Below are positions 32,130-43,149 of a stretch of DNA of 64,000 nucleotides, in pieces. Source of the DNA: Aphrocallistes beatrix. Its lineage: Eukaryota > Porifera > Hexactinellida > Sceptrulophora > Aphrocallistidae. The stretch's first letter is position 1; every line of letters begins with the position of its first letter. The notes below the pieces were generated by a model that saw nothing but the letters and a program-made list of their open reading frames with translations, had not been told where the DNA came from and searched no databases. Location of the stretch: contig OY725488.1 of assembly GCA_963281255.1 (NCBI GenBank), positions 5,355,925 through 5,419,924 of the forward strand, given 5' to 3'. Made by a program: the position numbers and the translations under genes.

Positions 32130-32758
32130 CAAAGGATAATAGCTCAGCAAAACTGAAAGCGGCAACGCATTTTAGCTTGGTCATGCAAATTATAGGCATT
32201 GTGTACAAAAAAGATGGTTGACATGGTCGACACACTCAGTCCACCTCTATTCAAATTATCTAGGAACTCAGATGACACCTCGTTACCATCTTCATCGCCA
32301 ATGATCTCCTCCATACTAGTGTTATCACCATACAGTAGAACTCGGTTAGTACGTACCCCTCCGGGAAGCGGAAAAAAGTACGTACTATCCGTAAGTACGT
32401 ACTAACCGAGTTGATATTACATAGGAATCTACTGTATATAACAAATGAATTCTGGGGAAGAGAAATGAGTACGTACTAAGCCGAAGTACGTTGTATCCCG
32501 AGTACGTACTAACCGAGTTCTACTGTATTTATAAACAAGGTATCTGGCCAAATAAACATCTTTATGCTTAAGGGTATCATCAGACCTCAAGAGTTCTTGA
32601 GTGTCTTGAGGAGTGATCTCGTCAATGAGTTCACTTCGCTCAGCTGGATTTTCGGAAGTTGTACAATTTTTGTCGCAATCAAGCACACGAGAACTAGATT
32701 CTGGCATAATGTCATGCTTAATGAGTGTTTCCAAGTTTACAATTTTAGCTGCAGCCAT
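32130..32758 (-). pseudogene. Fragment of an unknown gene interrupted by a MITE
   Basis: On the minus strand an ATG at 32758 opens MAAAKIVNLETLIKHDIM and continues to DTLKHKDVYLARYL before the MITE at 32333-32525. Beyond it, about 32330 down to 32140, the reading SMEEIIGDEDGNEVSSEF is followed by LDNLNRGGLSVSTMSTIFF and a stop. An x-x-NRGGL-x-x-S segment before a hydrophobic stretch resembles the C-terminal part of some domesticated or active transposase proteins, a weak resemblance. A CACTAG acceptor-like site precedes SMEEI, so the MITE may sit in an intron and the gene may instead be intact. The adjoining N gap prevents a decision. Confidence 0.4.
32333..32525. mobile_element. Pogo/Tigger-like MITE, GTACGTAC family
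   Basis: 193 bp, from CAGTAGAACTCGGTTAGTAC to the inverse GTACTAACCGAGTTCTACTG, flanked by TA on both sides. Inside are further GTACGTACTAACCGAG copies, giving multiple hairpins. Confidence 0.88.
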
Positions 32759-33537
32759 TACATTACTGCATATACAACGTTGTAATAGACATAGTGTTGT
32801 GATGTGCATATAATGTTTATGTAATTACATATAGGACAATAAATATCACATTTGGGCTCCAATACACTACTGCGTCTCATTACAATCAGTCATCTCTCAC
32901 CGTTTATTAGTTAGACAGATAAAATGGGCAAACATTAGCAAAATTCACCCATTTGACCTTGAAACATGACCTTTGGACCTTTAAGATGACACCAGGCGGT
33001 GTTGATAATGGCCTATATGGACCCGAGATCGTGTCTCTAGCCCTTCTAGAAGTCATTTTAGCCCAGGACTCAAGTTAATTATTCCGACTCAAATTACAAA
33101 CCCCGAGCATGGGAGGCTTCAGTCCTTCTCTAAAGAAGTCTATAATATGACCATATATGGAGGTGTGAAAACCGCAAAAAAATAAAAAACTAGAAGCATT
33201 TAGGATAAGTCGATATGTCCAATTGATTCTTTATATATGACTTCCTATTCAATAATAATACATTTCCCATGTCTAACGCTAACCAATTCCAAGTTATCAA
33301 CATTATTACCATATATGGAAAGGTGTAAAACCGCAAAACTCAAGAGCCACAAATATTTCAAGTATTCCAATGTGACCAATGAATTCACCATATGCGACTT
33401 CCTATTCAACAATAATACATTTCTCATCGAAATAAAGACTAGTTATAGTGATAGGCAATAGACTCAAGTTACAGGACCCGAGTATGAGACCCTCCAGTCC
33501 TTAGTTAAAGGAGTCTATGGTATGTGTATATACGTAT
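32759..33537. repeat. Diverged tandem repeat and spacer in the UBASH3 intron
   Basis: From about 33060 to 33530 a block containing CCATATATGG, GGTGT(G)AAAACCGCAAAA and CTTCCTATTCAA(T/C)AATAATACATTT occurs twice, with a GACTCAAGTTA...GTCCTT...GTCTAT block before and after it. No coding sequence is seen. Confidence 0.55.
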
Positions 33538-33566
33538 ATCCTTACTATTAAAACTCGATTAATGTT

Positions 33567-33597
<31 letters not shown>

Positions 33598-34078
33598 GTA
33601 ACGAATTGATTGAAGAAACTGCCAGGCACAAAAAACTGACTTTTGGCTATGGCTCCACTAAGTTCTGAGCTCAGAGCAAAATGTCGACTCATCATGGAAT
33701 TATGACGTCATTGTCACATTTTTAAAAAAATTAAGCAATACAGTTATTCGAGCATAGCCATTATAGGAGATAGAAGGCTGAAATTTTAATAGAATCTGTA
33801 TACTAACATGCCTCACATATGATGCAACTATCATCAAAAAATGATGACTCATAACTATGTTATGACGTCATCATGACGCATCAAAATTTTAAAAATTGAC
33901 AAATTTGGTGATTTTTCGTGCGATATCGATTATAGCACTATGACTGACGTATTTAGAGATGTTATCTCCCTTATAATTAACCAAGGTGACCGAAGGGAGC
34001 CTCTGGCGGACACAAAGTGTCCGCCAGCTGCGCAGCACAAGCGCGCTTCGCTTGCTTGTATATATATATATATATATA

Positions 34079-34450
34079 AGGATCGCGATCCTTTTTTTGA
34101 AGATCGAGATCGGATCGACGATCCTTTTTAAAAGTAGGATCGGGATCGGGATCGAAACTTTTACTGAATTCGATCCGATCCTTTTTCTTTTTAATCCCCA
34201 AGTTGGAGGTGAAAGTGTTGAAATTTATGTTGATTAAATATATTTTTTAATGTGTTTTATGGTTTGAATACTAACTTAAGCACTAAGTACGTCCTAGGCT
34301 GCCAAAGACGGACGGACTTTGCACGCCGTCCATGCCATAAGGCATCTCCTTCCAGGAGCTGAACTAAAAATGATAGTCCTCTGACTATTATTGAAAGGAT
34401 CTTTTGGGGATCGTGATCGGATCGAAGATCCTTTTATAAAATTAGGATCG
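34079..34450. repeat. GGATCG-rich repeats
   Basis: Clusters of GGATCG/GATCC motifs at 34079-34190 and 34395-34450, including AAGGATCGCGATCCTT, flank an unrelated 200-base spacer. They look like the two ends of another non-autonomous element, but no target duplication is evident. Confidence 0.4.
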
Positions 34451-34472
34451 GCCGTTATAGCAGGTTCGACTG
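34451..34472 (-). repeat. Solo end of a GGCCGTTATA pogo-like MITE
   Basis: GGCCGTTATAGCAGGTTCGA then CTG is the inverse of the left end of the element at 34599-35024, and the two are separated by a TA microsatellite. Confidence 0.7.
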
Positions 34473-34528
34473 TATATATATATATATCTATATATCTATA
34501 TATCTATATATCTATATATATCTATATA

Positions 34529-34598
<70 letters not shown>
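34473..34598. repeat. TA microsatellite with TATC interruptions
   Basis: About 125 bases of TA dinucleotide, with several TATC interruptions in the first half. Confidence 0.95.
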
Positions 34599-34601
<3 letters not shown>

Positions 34602-35024
34602 TCGAACCTGCTATAACGGCCACTCTGTATAACGGTCACCTGTCTATAGCGGTCACCATTGAACAGTCCCGTCCGAAATTCCATAATATTGACCCTGTGT
34701 ATAGCGGTCACCTGCTCAACGCGGCCAGCGGCCACCCATTTGCAGTCCCTTACTGACCCAAAAACTGTGTATAACGGCCACTACCTGTCTATAACGACCA
34801 TCACCTTTTTCACCTTTTTATGTGTTTATGACAGGACCTGTTACGAACGATAAACAAGTTTCATTATATTACTTCAAGTAATAGATTTCTAAAAACTTGA
34901 TATTCATTTCACTACGTTTATACCTTTTGAGGATTAAGACAATCACCTGTATATAACGGCCACCTGTGTATAACGGCCAATTTTGTCCAGTCCCTTGGGT
35001 GGCCGTTATATACAGGTTCCACTG
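34599..35024. mobile_element. Pogo/Tigger-like MITE, TATAACGGCC family
   Basis: The 426-bp element runs from CAGTCGAACCTGCTATAACG to GGCCGTTATATACAGGTTCC then ACTG, with TA on each side. TATAACGG(C/T)CAC motifs recur at least six times inside. Relatives lie at 47348-47611 and 63254-63435. Confidence 0.85.
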
Positions 35025-35045
35025 TATATTAATCGAGTTTTAATA

Positions 35046-36372
35046 CTAGGGCGTTCAATAAGTCTTGCGGGTCATGGTATATTTCGCAGACTATTAAACT
35101 AATCAGTTTTCATCTATAACACAACCTTATATCTTAGCTTGATTTACTGAAAATCTTAGCGATTGAATGAAAATTACAAATTTCTGATCAATTTATTCAC
35201 ACATCATTTCAACATACTGGTAAAATTATGGCTTCCAAGGATGACAATTTTAATCTGAAATGGAGAGCTTACATTGAGTTTCGCACAAAACTCCGCATCC
35301 AGCCGGTACTCATCTACAATGAGTTGCAGGAGGTATTGTGCATGGACTGCCCTTCCAGATCAACGGTTGAGCAATGGGCTGCACGATTTCAGTCTGGAAA
35401 TACAGACGTGTCAGATCTACCTCGATCTGGGAGACCGGTGTCCGTCAGCATCCCAGAGAATGTTGTTCTAATCGAGAGCAAAGTTAGGGAAGATAAGTGT
35501 ATAACAATCGAGCAGTTAGAGCAGAGTATGGAGATTTCATCAGGGGCCATTCATTCCATTCTGACTACTCAGCTTGGTTTCCGATCCATTTGCGGTAAGT
35601 GGGTCCCACATAACCTCGGCGATCAACAAAAGCTCGCACGTGTAAAGACTGCCAAGAAACTCCTGGAAACCTATGACGGTTGTGATCCTAGACGCCTAGC
35701 TGAAGTTATAACCGGGGATGAGACTTGGGTCTATTATTCAACCCCTTACAGCAAGTATAAAATGCGATCATGGGTGAGAGGGGACGAAAGACCGGCCCAA
35801 ATTCCTAGGCCCGACTTCAGAAAACCGAAGGTCATGTACCCGATTTTCTTCAATAGTAGTGGAATAGTCTTGCAAATACCTTCTGAAAGTGGTAAAACAG
35901 TAAGCGCAACGTTTTTTACAGAGAAAGTACTTCCAAACCTAATCAAAAACGCGGAAGAGCTCCGAGCCAAGGCTAAAACGAGGGGAATAAAATTATTGAT
36001 AGATAATGCTAGCTCCCATACAGCCAAGCTCACTAAAAATTTCTTGGAATCAGAGGGGTTAGATTTACTTCCCCACCCACCCTACTCACCAGACCTAGCT
36101 CCCTGTTATTTTTGGCTATTCCCCAAGCTCAAAATCTACCTTCAGGCAGGGAACTTGAGCCGAAACAAACCCTCGGGTCGGCCCTGTACCACTGCTTCAA
36201 ATCCATCCCCGAAGAAGAGTACAGAAATGCATTCATAAAGTAGGTAGAAAGATTGAAACGCTGTGTAGAATTAGGAGGGGGGTATTTCGAATAAATAATA
36301 CATTGAAACATATTCTATGACATTTATTTATTATTTTATGGTATGACCCGCAAGACTTTTTGAATGCCCTAG
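35046..36372 (+). mobile_element. Mariner transposon, nearly full length, inactive
   Basis: The 1327-bp element has terminal repeats CTAGGGCGTTCAATAAGTCT (left) and, inverted, CTAGGGCATTCAAAAAGTCT (right). A TA flanks each end. Removing the element restores the family-J terminal repeat exactly. It encodes the broken transposase at 35228-36238. Confidence 0.95.
35228..36238 (+). pseudogene. Mariner transposase with a lost catalytic residue and C-terminal frameshift
   Basis: 336 readable residues in a mariner transposase of normally about 350. The N-terminal helix-turn-helix regions include STVEQWAARFQSG and the linker DLPRSGRP. The first catalytic Asp is in ITGDETWVYY and the second in LLIDNASSHT. 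The third Asp of the D,D34D triad, expected 34 residues after the second in PDLAPCDFWLF, is read as Tyr (PDLAPCYFWLF). After KLKIYL the frame shifts; the usual ending VERLKRCVELGGGYFE is still readable in another frame at about 36240-36290. The copy is therefore inactive. It starts at the ATG of MASKDDNF. Confidence 0.92.
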
Positions 36373-36382
36373 TAGTAAGGAT

Positions 36383-36796
36383 AGTTCGCTATTAGACGAT
36401 TATTTTGACTCAATTCTGAAAATTATTTTTTTAAGAAATTTTAAAAAAATTCTATCAATTTCGGCCATTTTCTGCTTTTGGCAAGGGTTATCTCAGTGAG
36501 TTGGTAATATACTATTGACTACGTATACAATGAAACAGTAAAGTGATAAAATGTGTGATATCGTGCAGATTGTTTATCTTATTTGAATTTACCAATTTGA
36601 AATGACACAAGGAGGAAGGCCCATTGATTCAATTATGTATTCACCATATTTATGTATATCTTATTAAAATATACAAGTAAGAAGTAACATGCATTAGTAT
36701 TATAATTAGGTTTTGACCAATTTTGACCAGTTTTGTCCAGTCAGGAGGTTTTAGACAGGACGGTTTTTACCACATGGACAAAACCTGCCAACCCTG
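36383..36796. other. Spacer between two mariner copies
   Basis: AT-rich. At about 36710-36790 short TTTTGACCA/TTTTGTCCA repeats occur. No gene seen. Confidence 0.45.
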
Positions 36797-37615
36797 AATC
36801 GAGAGTATAGTCGTGGAAAATAAGTATTACAATCGATCAGTTAGAGCAGGGTAGGAGATCTCATCGGGGGCCATTCATTCTATTCTGACTACTCAGCTTG
36901 GATACCGATCGATTTGCGGGAAATGGGTCCCCCACAACCTCAGCGATCAGAAAAACTTGCACACGTGAATACGGCCAAGAAACTCTTGGAAACCTATGAG
37001 GACTGTGATCCTAGACGTCTAGCAGAAGTAATAACCAGTGATGAGACTTGGATATATTATTCAACACCTTATAGCAAGTATAAGATGCGATCATGGGTGA
37101 AAGGGGACGAAAGACCGGCACAAATTCCTAAGCCCGACTTCAGAAAACCGAAGGTCATGTACACGATTTTCTTCAATAGTGGTGGAATTGCCCTGCAGTT
37201 ACCCTGTGCGAGTGATAAGATTGTAAATGCAACGTTTTTTACAGAGAAAGTGCTCCCAAACTTGATAAAACACGTAAAAGAGGTCCGTCCCAAGGCTAAA
37301 ATGAGAGGAATCAAATTATTAATTGATAACGCTAGTTCGCATACAGCCAAGCTCACCAAAAAATTCTTGGAAGCAGAGGGGTTAGATTTACTTCCCCACC
37401 CCCCATACTCACCAGACCTAGCTCCCTGTGATTCTTTGCTGTTCCCCAAGCTCAAAATCTACCTTTAACGCAAGGAATTTGACTCGAGACAAACCCTCTG
37501 GAATCCCCTGTACCAGTACTTCAAAACCATCCCCGAAGAAGAGAACAGGGGTGTGTTTGTAAAGTGGGTGGATCGATTAAAAAAGTGCGTAGCAGTAGGA
37601 GGAGATTACTTCGAG
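36797..37615 (+). pseudogene. Mariner transposase remnant, second copy
   Basis: The readable part (36914-37468) begins out of frame and then matches the first copy: VITSDETWIYY has Ser for the usual Gly before Asp, LLIDNASSHT is intact, and the third catalytic Asp is kept in PDLAPCDSLLF, unlike the first copy. A stop follows KLKIYL, and the usual C-terminal segment is visible in another frame near 37560-37615. The N-terminal DNA-binding region is absent. The amino-acid differences throughout show it is an independent older copy. Confidence 0.9.
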
Positions 37616-37696
37616 TAAATAATAGGTTAAATCGGATTCTATAGCGTTTGTTTATTATTTTATGGCATGACCCGCAAGACTTTTTGAATGCCCTAG
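36797..37696 (+). mobile_element. Mariner transposon, 5'-truncated second copy
   Basis: Corresponds to 35469-36372 of the first copy, in the same orientation, and ends with the same GAATGCCCTAG terminal repeat followed by TA. The left end and N-terminal coding part are missing. Confidence 0.9.
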
Positions 37697-38125
37697 TATT
37701 AATATTCTTCAATATGATACAACTATCATCAAAAAATGATGACTCATCACTCTGTTATGACGTCATCATTACGCATCAAAAATAAGTAAGAATAAGCTAT
37801 CACTAAAATTTGCATTAATTGCCTGTCAAATTTGGCTGAGAGCATGATAATTAATGTAATTTGTTGAGGTAGTTCCAATTTGGATTTCTTTAACTCTATC
37901 TTCATACATATCTCAGCGACTTCTATAACGAAAGAATAACAACCTAACTCAATTCGAGAGATACAGTTTTGCGGTTCACCATAAAATATTACACCTAGAG
38001 ATATCCAATTTCTATGTTAGAAACTCTCATCTAGTGATTGTTTATTTGAAACAAATTAACATTTTATCATTTATATTTGTTTCAGAATAATAATTCAAAT
38101 TTTTTGAATCAAGTCAATAATAAAT
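37697..38125. repeat. Family-J fragment and spacer
   Basis: At 37712-37785 ACTATCATCAAAAAATGATG and TGACGTCATCATTACGCATC match the middle of family J. The rest is AT-rich with no gene. Confidence 0.55.
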
Positions 38126-38900
38126 TTGGAGAAGTTGGAGCATCGAAAAGTGATAAAATTCTTGGTAAAGAAGGAAGCAGCCATTGAAATCCATCCGTGC
38201 ATGGTGGCGGTGTATGGCCAAGAATCAAGATGCCCCCTATCCATCCACGGTACAGCGATGGGTGCTCAGTTCAAGCGCGGGCGTGAGTCACTGGAAAATC
38301 CCCGGTCTGGGCGGCCTTTGGACGCCACTTCAGCACAGAATGTGACCCTGGTGGAGAAGTTAATCATGGCCGATAGGCAGGTGACAGTGGACGAAATTGC
38401 AACGGAGGTTAAGTTTTCTCATGACACCATCGATACTATTATTCGCGAACATCTTATGAAATGGTTTCTGCTCGTTGAGTCCGCAGGAACCTTACTGTGC
38501 AAAATCGTCATTAGCGAATGGTATTGAGTCGCGAACTTCTGGGGTTCTACAATGGGGATGCATCGAGTTTGCGGAACGGCTGGTTACTGGGGACGAGACG
38601 TGGGTTGACCCAGAGACCAAAGGATTCTCAGGGAAGTACACAACCATCAGCTGGCAAGATCATGGCGACGACTTTCTGGGATAGCAAGGGCCCGCTGAAG
38701 TTTTGCGGGGGCTGCTATTCGTGATTCTGGATTCGAGCAGCTTGCTCACCCGCCCTATAGTCCAGACCTGGCCCTCGTGATTATTATCTGTTCCGCCTCT
38801 TGAAGTCTCACTTCCGTGGTATTCGGTTTGGTAGTGATGATGTGCTGAAATCGTTCGTAGAAACGTGGTTTGAAGGCCAGCCGGAAGAGTTTTAGTATGC
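38126..38900 (+). pseudogene. Decayed mariner transposase of a different lineage
   Basis: Scattered across frames, the reading contains LEHRKVIKFLVKKEAAIEIH, FKRGRESLENPRSGRP, VDEIATEVKFSHDTI, then RLVTGDETWVDPETKG, an AHPPYSPDLAL segment, and finally RLLKSHFRGIRFGSDDVLKS. These are the order and motifs of a mariner transposase of the SETMAR-like branch, distinct from the 35-37 kb copies. The second catalytic Asp block is missing and at least three frameshifts or stops are present. I could not locate terminal repeats. Confidence 0.85.
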
Positions 38901-39434
38901 AAAATGGCACTAATAATTATGATAATCACATTCAGAGCTACAAATGGGTTACAAGAAGTGACCCATGACCCATCATTTGATCCATGTGGCATGGAACACA
39001 AAGAGAAAGTAATCTAAGCTTAACATGAGATTTATATTATTTAAAAAGTTTGTTACAACCTTTAAAATACAACAGAACTGACCACTATAAATAGGTTTAG
39101 AGGGACTCATACTTCGCCAGTGTTACCAATCTCAAGTTTCTAGTTCTTCTAGTTTTTGTGCAATAAGCAAAATTTTAATCACAAAATGCTACGTAATGAT
39201 GATGATTTAACATATATTGAAAATCGTATGAGTAGGTGCACATCTACATATATGTTCGCATCTTCACAAAAGATTTCAGGGCGATATCTTTTAAACTCTG
39301 ATCTGTGCACCACTTACGGCCGGCCGGCCATACACCAGCACTCATTTTAGTACTACTGTGCTGCTATATTATTATATTGGATCATAGATCCAATATAATA
39401 ATATAGGAAGCACACTAAAAACTAGCGTTTAATA
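38901..39434. repeat. Spacer with a dispersed repeat and palindrome
   Basis: At about 39315-39360 GGCCGGCCGGCCATACACCA and CACTCATTTTAGTACT relate to 23655 and (reversed) 41890. At about 39365-39405 TATATTATTATATTGGATC is followed by its inverse, a near-perfect palindrome of about 40 bases. No gene seen. Confidence 0.5.
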
Positions 39435-39766
39435 CAGTACACCCTCGCTAATCCGAACAGCTCTGTGCCAATGATCGAAAAAATCGTTCGGATTAGTGAA
39501 TTTGTTCCGATTAGTGAAATAACACTAATTCAATGGGGTATTAACTATAAAAAATTTGAATTGTTAGAATATTAAGGATAATAATTTGTTATAATTGCTT
39601 CTTTAATGAGGTTTCTCAATCTTATTGAAATATATAATATTATAAACGTTGATTTAAGGCATAGAGGCGAATAAGATTATATTTTGGGTGTTCGGATTGT
39701 AAGAATGAAGTGTTCGGATTAGCGAGGGTTCGGACTAGCGAGGTTCGGATTAGCGAGGGTGCACTG
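39435..39766. mobile_element. Pogo/Tigger-like MITE, CTAATCCGAAC family
   Basis: 332 bp, from CAGTACACCCTCGCTAATCC to GGATTAGCGAGGGTGCACTG, with TA on both sides. Two extra TCGGATTAGCGAGG-like repeats stand at the right end. Related copies: 31739 (truncated) and 63453 (inverted interior). Confidence 0.88.
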
Positions 39767-40328
39767 TATATAAGATGTCTGCTATAAAACATTTGAATGT
39801 TTGAAAATAGACCTTAAAATTTCTACTGACGCCCCTAGATGTATAGTTGTGAATCCTGTTTCTTTTAAAGGTGGTGTAGAATGAAAATACAAAGTTTTTT
39901 GCTTTTCTTAGATCGCATACCTGTTTTTTTCTATCTCAGGAGACACCTAGTTTTCTTAATCAGTTAATGATTAGAGATAGATTGTGCCATGTCATGGGTG
40001 TTTCTCAAATTCTATTCGTATATATAATTCGGCCTTATCATGGGTAAAATTCTGCTTTATTGAGTCAACCCACCCGTACATGTCTAATATTATTGGTGAT
40101 TTCGTTCTTCCCTGTTAAGAATAGTACTTGTATAGTGGAGGAATCTATCGTTTTAGGTGCGAGGCGAATGACTTGTAGATTTAGACAGTACAAATAAGTT
40201 GAAACCAATCAGCGGACATTAATTTGATATAGCCCTCATGACCCCAACCTGCTCCATGCACTATTATCATTTAACAGATTTGTTACAAAGAAACATGTGA
40301 TTATCAAAGCAATTTTTAATGAACTTAC
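39767..40328. other. UBASH3 intron sequence, no gene seen
   Basis: AT-rich, without repeats or coding sequence that I could recognise. Confidence 0.4.
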
Positions 40329-40559
40329 TGTGAAAAATCGACACAAAGTTGTGTGTGGAAAGGTTTTGTGTGCTCCATTTCTGCCGCATTGATCAGAGCT
40401 AGATTGCATGAAGGTGTTGAGTTCATTCATCAGAGGACCAGTCGGTACCAGGTACACCACATACTCCCGGTGTCTCACCTTCTCCAGGTCTGGGTCATTT
40501 ATGTGATTCAGAATCCTATCAATGTTTGCATTGATTAACTCGATGTTAACTTTGTCCAA
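40329..40559 (-). CDS. UBASH3: UBASH3 exon: UBA end and first 2H-phosphoesterase motif
   Basis: On the minus strand an acceptor ending TTGACAG is followed by LDKVNIELINANIDRILNHI, NDPDLEK, REYVVYLVPTGPLMNELN, CGRNGAHKTFPHTTLCRFFT and a GTAAGT donor. Vertebrate UBASH3 has the same order: the last UBA helix, then REYVLYLRPTGPL and CGKNKAHNIFPHITLCQFF. FPHTTL holds the first HxT motif. The in-frame TGA just before the acceptor shows that the exon cannot extend upstream. The intron to the next exon, at 24372, is about 16 kb and carries RPS28 and SCAI on the other strand. Confidence 0.9.
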
Positions 40560-42774
40560 CTGTCAATGTATTTATATTTAGATATAAAACAAACCTTCGA
40601 AATTACTGTTTTAAAGAGGACTCAATTATATCCCTTACGTAGTGGTAAATAGTCAGAAATTTTACTTCAGAGCCATTATAGTTGCAGAACACTGCTCGTT
40701 GAACTATCCAGTATGAGATCCGAAACATTTTTTTATATATCAATAAATATTTGCAGAAGTCTTTGTTAATTAATAATAGTTTCAACCTTAGAGCGGTTTA
40801 AAAGTTATAATTAAAATTTTGATTCCTTTTTATTTTATTACTACCTGAGGAGACTGAACGAGAAATGTATTTTCAAATCATAAAAAAACTCCAAACAGCC
40901 AATGCAGAGTTGGTTGTATTATCCAAAAATCGGATCACGAACCGAAATTACTAACACATAACTGAATAGAAATAGTACCTAAATAGTCCGTATGTTTGTA
41001 TTTAATAAACTCACCAAACGCATGCATCTTCAATGCCCACCTCTCCCGTAGCCGCTATTGCTTTCTCACTAGATGGAAATGAAACAGGGATAATTCAAAC
41101 TGATTTGGATAGACAACAATGAAAGTTAGGCCGCGATAAATGTTTTTAAGCCGTCAACACTGTATACCGTACGAGACAGCATATTAGCTACATGAACGAT
41201 CTATTAATTTAAATTTAAGAGCTTATTTTTTTTAAATACATGTAACTGGTTGATTGCAATAATAACGTTTTGTTGTATACATAGTCAAATTGAGTTGTGT
41301 CCATATTTGATGAAACTAATACCTTATTGTGCGCATCTTTTATTGAATCTTTCATTTTATTTTATCTATTGTGCTGCTGTGCATGTGAAAAGATTGATGA
41401 ACCAAGATACTTGATTAACAGAGCGATATTTCTCCTTTTTGAGGAAACCCGAATTAAATTATCAACTACATGCTTCAAGTACGTATATAAAGCTTATTTT
41501 TACAAAACCCTTCACTGTTTGCCACAGAATTCGATGCCCATACTAAGCTACCCCCGAGTAGCTTCTGGACATCTTAGTTGTGAATAGTTCTCCCTGTCAT
41601 TTCCATTTCTCAATACTACTATATTTAGATTTCTGAGGTTCCCTTTCTTAAATTTCTGTTACCTTCATTTTGCTGATTCGAGTTCTAGATGTTCTCCATA
41701 CATCATTCATTCATCCAATTGATCGTGCAGAAACGAAATGCAAATGATTCTAGCAAATCTTTTCATAAAAATATAGCTAATTCTCTCTATGTTTCATCTT
41801 ATAGTGTGCTTCCTATTAATTGGATCGATGATTCAATATACGTAATAGTATAGGACGTACATGCACTTGTACATTGTACAGTACTAAAAGAGTGTTGATG
41901 TCCGTCCGTCCGTAATTCCTCTATTAGCAAGAGATTAAGAGATAATGACATGAATTTTCTGAAGGTATAGCTGTAACGTATGTAGATCTGTACCTATCCC
42001 CTTCGATTTTCTCTACATGCTAAATACTCATTACGCAGCATTTGGTGCTCATCACATTCCAACTTGGGAGATTTAAAATTAACTTACTATAACGGTTTAA
42101 TATTATTATATAAATATCAATGACTAGAAATACAGAAATGGTTAGGGACAAAATGAGGATTGGTATCAACATTGCAGCAACAGTAAGCCTACAACGCGTT
42201 CCTAACCTTAGCCGGTTAATTTCGCACGCCTATATCGCTAAATAACATCAGGGCGTAATATAATATCCGAATACAATCGTACTCCATATCATGTGCCTAA
42301 AGGAGCGTCTCGCGTTCTTAGATCAATGTTGTCTCGAACTTGGCATATCCTAAATCCCAGACAGAGAACTGATTGTAGTGGGGGATCAAATTTCCACCTT
42401 TAGAGGACAGACCAATCTATCAGCGTAAGCAAAAATGGGCTCTATCTCAGATTATCCTCCGACTACAGCTTTACTTTAGCAGTAAATTGTTTATCATCTT
42501 CACAAAGATAATTCTCACTAACAGACTAACTACTACTCATTCCAAGCTACTCGCCAGTTCTATTTCGTACGTGGAACAGAAGATTTAAATTCGATTGATT
42601 CTAACATTTATTTATTGACCGACTATTTCAATGCTAATTTTTCTAAAATTATCCCGGTGCATAATTACGCTTTTTTCTCGGTTTTGGGGTAAATCTTGCA
42701 AAAATGGCTTCTAGTCCTATCATGACCTACTACATATAAGGCCTGTTGCGAGATATCTTGGGATCATGATATTT
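40560..42774. other. UBASH3 intron, no gene recognised
   Basis: About 2.2 kb without a convincing coding region. A reversed copy of the CCGGACATCAACACT repeat lies at about 41890-41935. A 96-residue open frame at 41297-41587 has no recognisable features and I do not call it. A small exon finishing the UBA domain should lie somewhere between here and 48610. Confidence 0.4.
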
Positions 42775-43142
42775 TGAGATTCCTATAAAGTAACCATGGA
42801 TTAAATAATCCTGCGATATTTTGAGATATCGCAGCATTCTGAGATTTTGTTTCGCTTATTCAAATGGCCTTGTGGTTCAATCGGTTTCATCGTAACTTGA
42901 TAACCACCGCCACCAAATTGTGGCACATGACACAATTTACTATGGTAGAACCCCACATGGACCATGGATCAATTATATTTTTCATCTATGGTTCATATGG
43001 GGTTCTACCATAGTAAATTGTCATGTGCCACAATTTGGTGGCGGTGGTTATCAAGTTACGATGAAACCGATTGAACCACAAGACTATTTGAGTAAGCGAA
43101 AAAATCTCAGAATGCTACGATATCTCAAAATATCACAGTACT
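42775..43142. repeat. Long near-perfect inverted repeat (hairpin)
   Basis: The left arm contains TTGTGGTTCAATCGGTTTCA, GATAACCACCGCCACCAAAT and GGTAGAACCCCACATGGACC. The right arm repeats each, inverted and in the opposite order, around a short centre near 42955-42985. Outer parts with GATATTTTGAGATATCG/CGATATCTCAAAATATC extend the pairing. The arms are about 150-180 bases. Confidence 0.9.
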
Positions 43143-43149
43143 AAAATCA

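Larger units (their letters stand above)
33538..36382 (+). repeat. Dispersed repeat family J, complete ends, with nested insertions
   Basis: The left terminal ATCCTTACTATTAAAACTCG begins at 33538. The right terminal CGAGTTTTAATA ends at 35045 and resumes as GTAAGGAT after a mariner insertion, ending at 36382. Between them lie the TA microsatellite, the ACGAATTGATTGAAGAAAC block, the GC-rich tail (about 34005-34055), GGATCG-rich repeats (34079-34190 and 34395-34450), a long TA tract and a pogo-like MITE. Confidence 0.75.

Noticed and set aside
34391..34756. Open frame rich in YIYI repeats (both strands)
   Set aside because: It is translation of a TA microsatellite and pogo-like MITE ends.
41297..41587. 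96-residue open frame
   Set aside because: No domain, Cys/Phe/Leu-rich random composition, in UBASH3 intron DNA.
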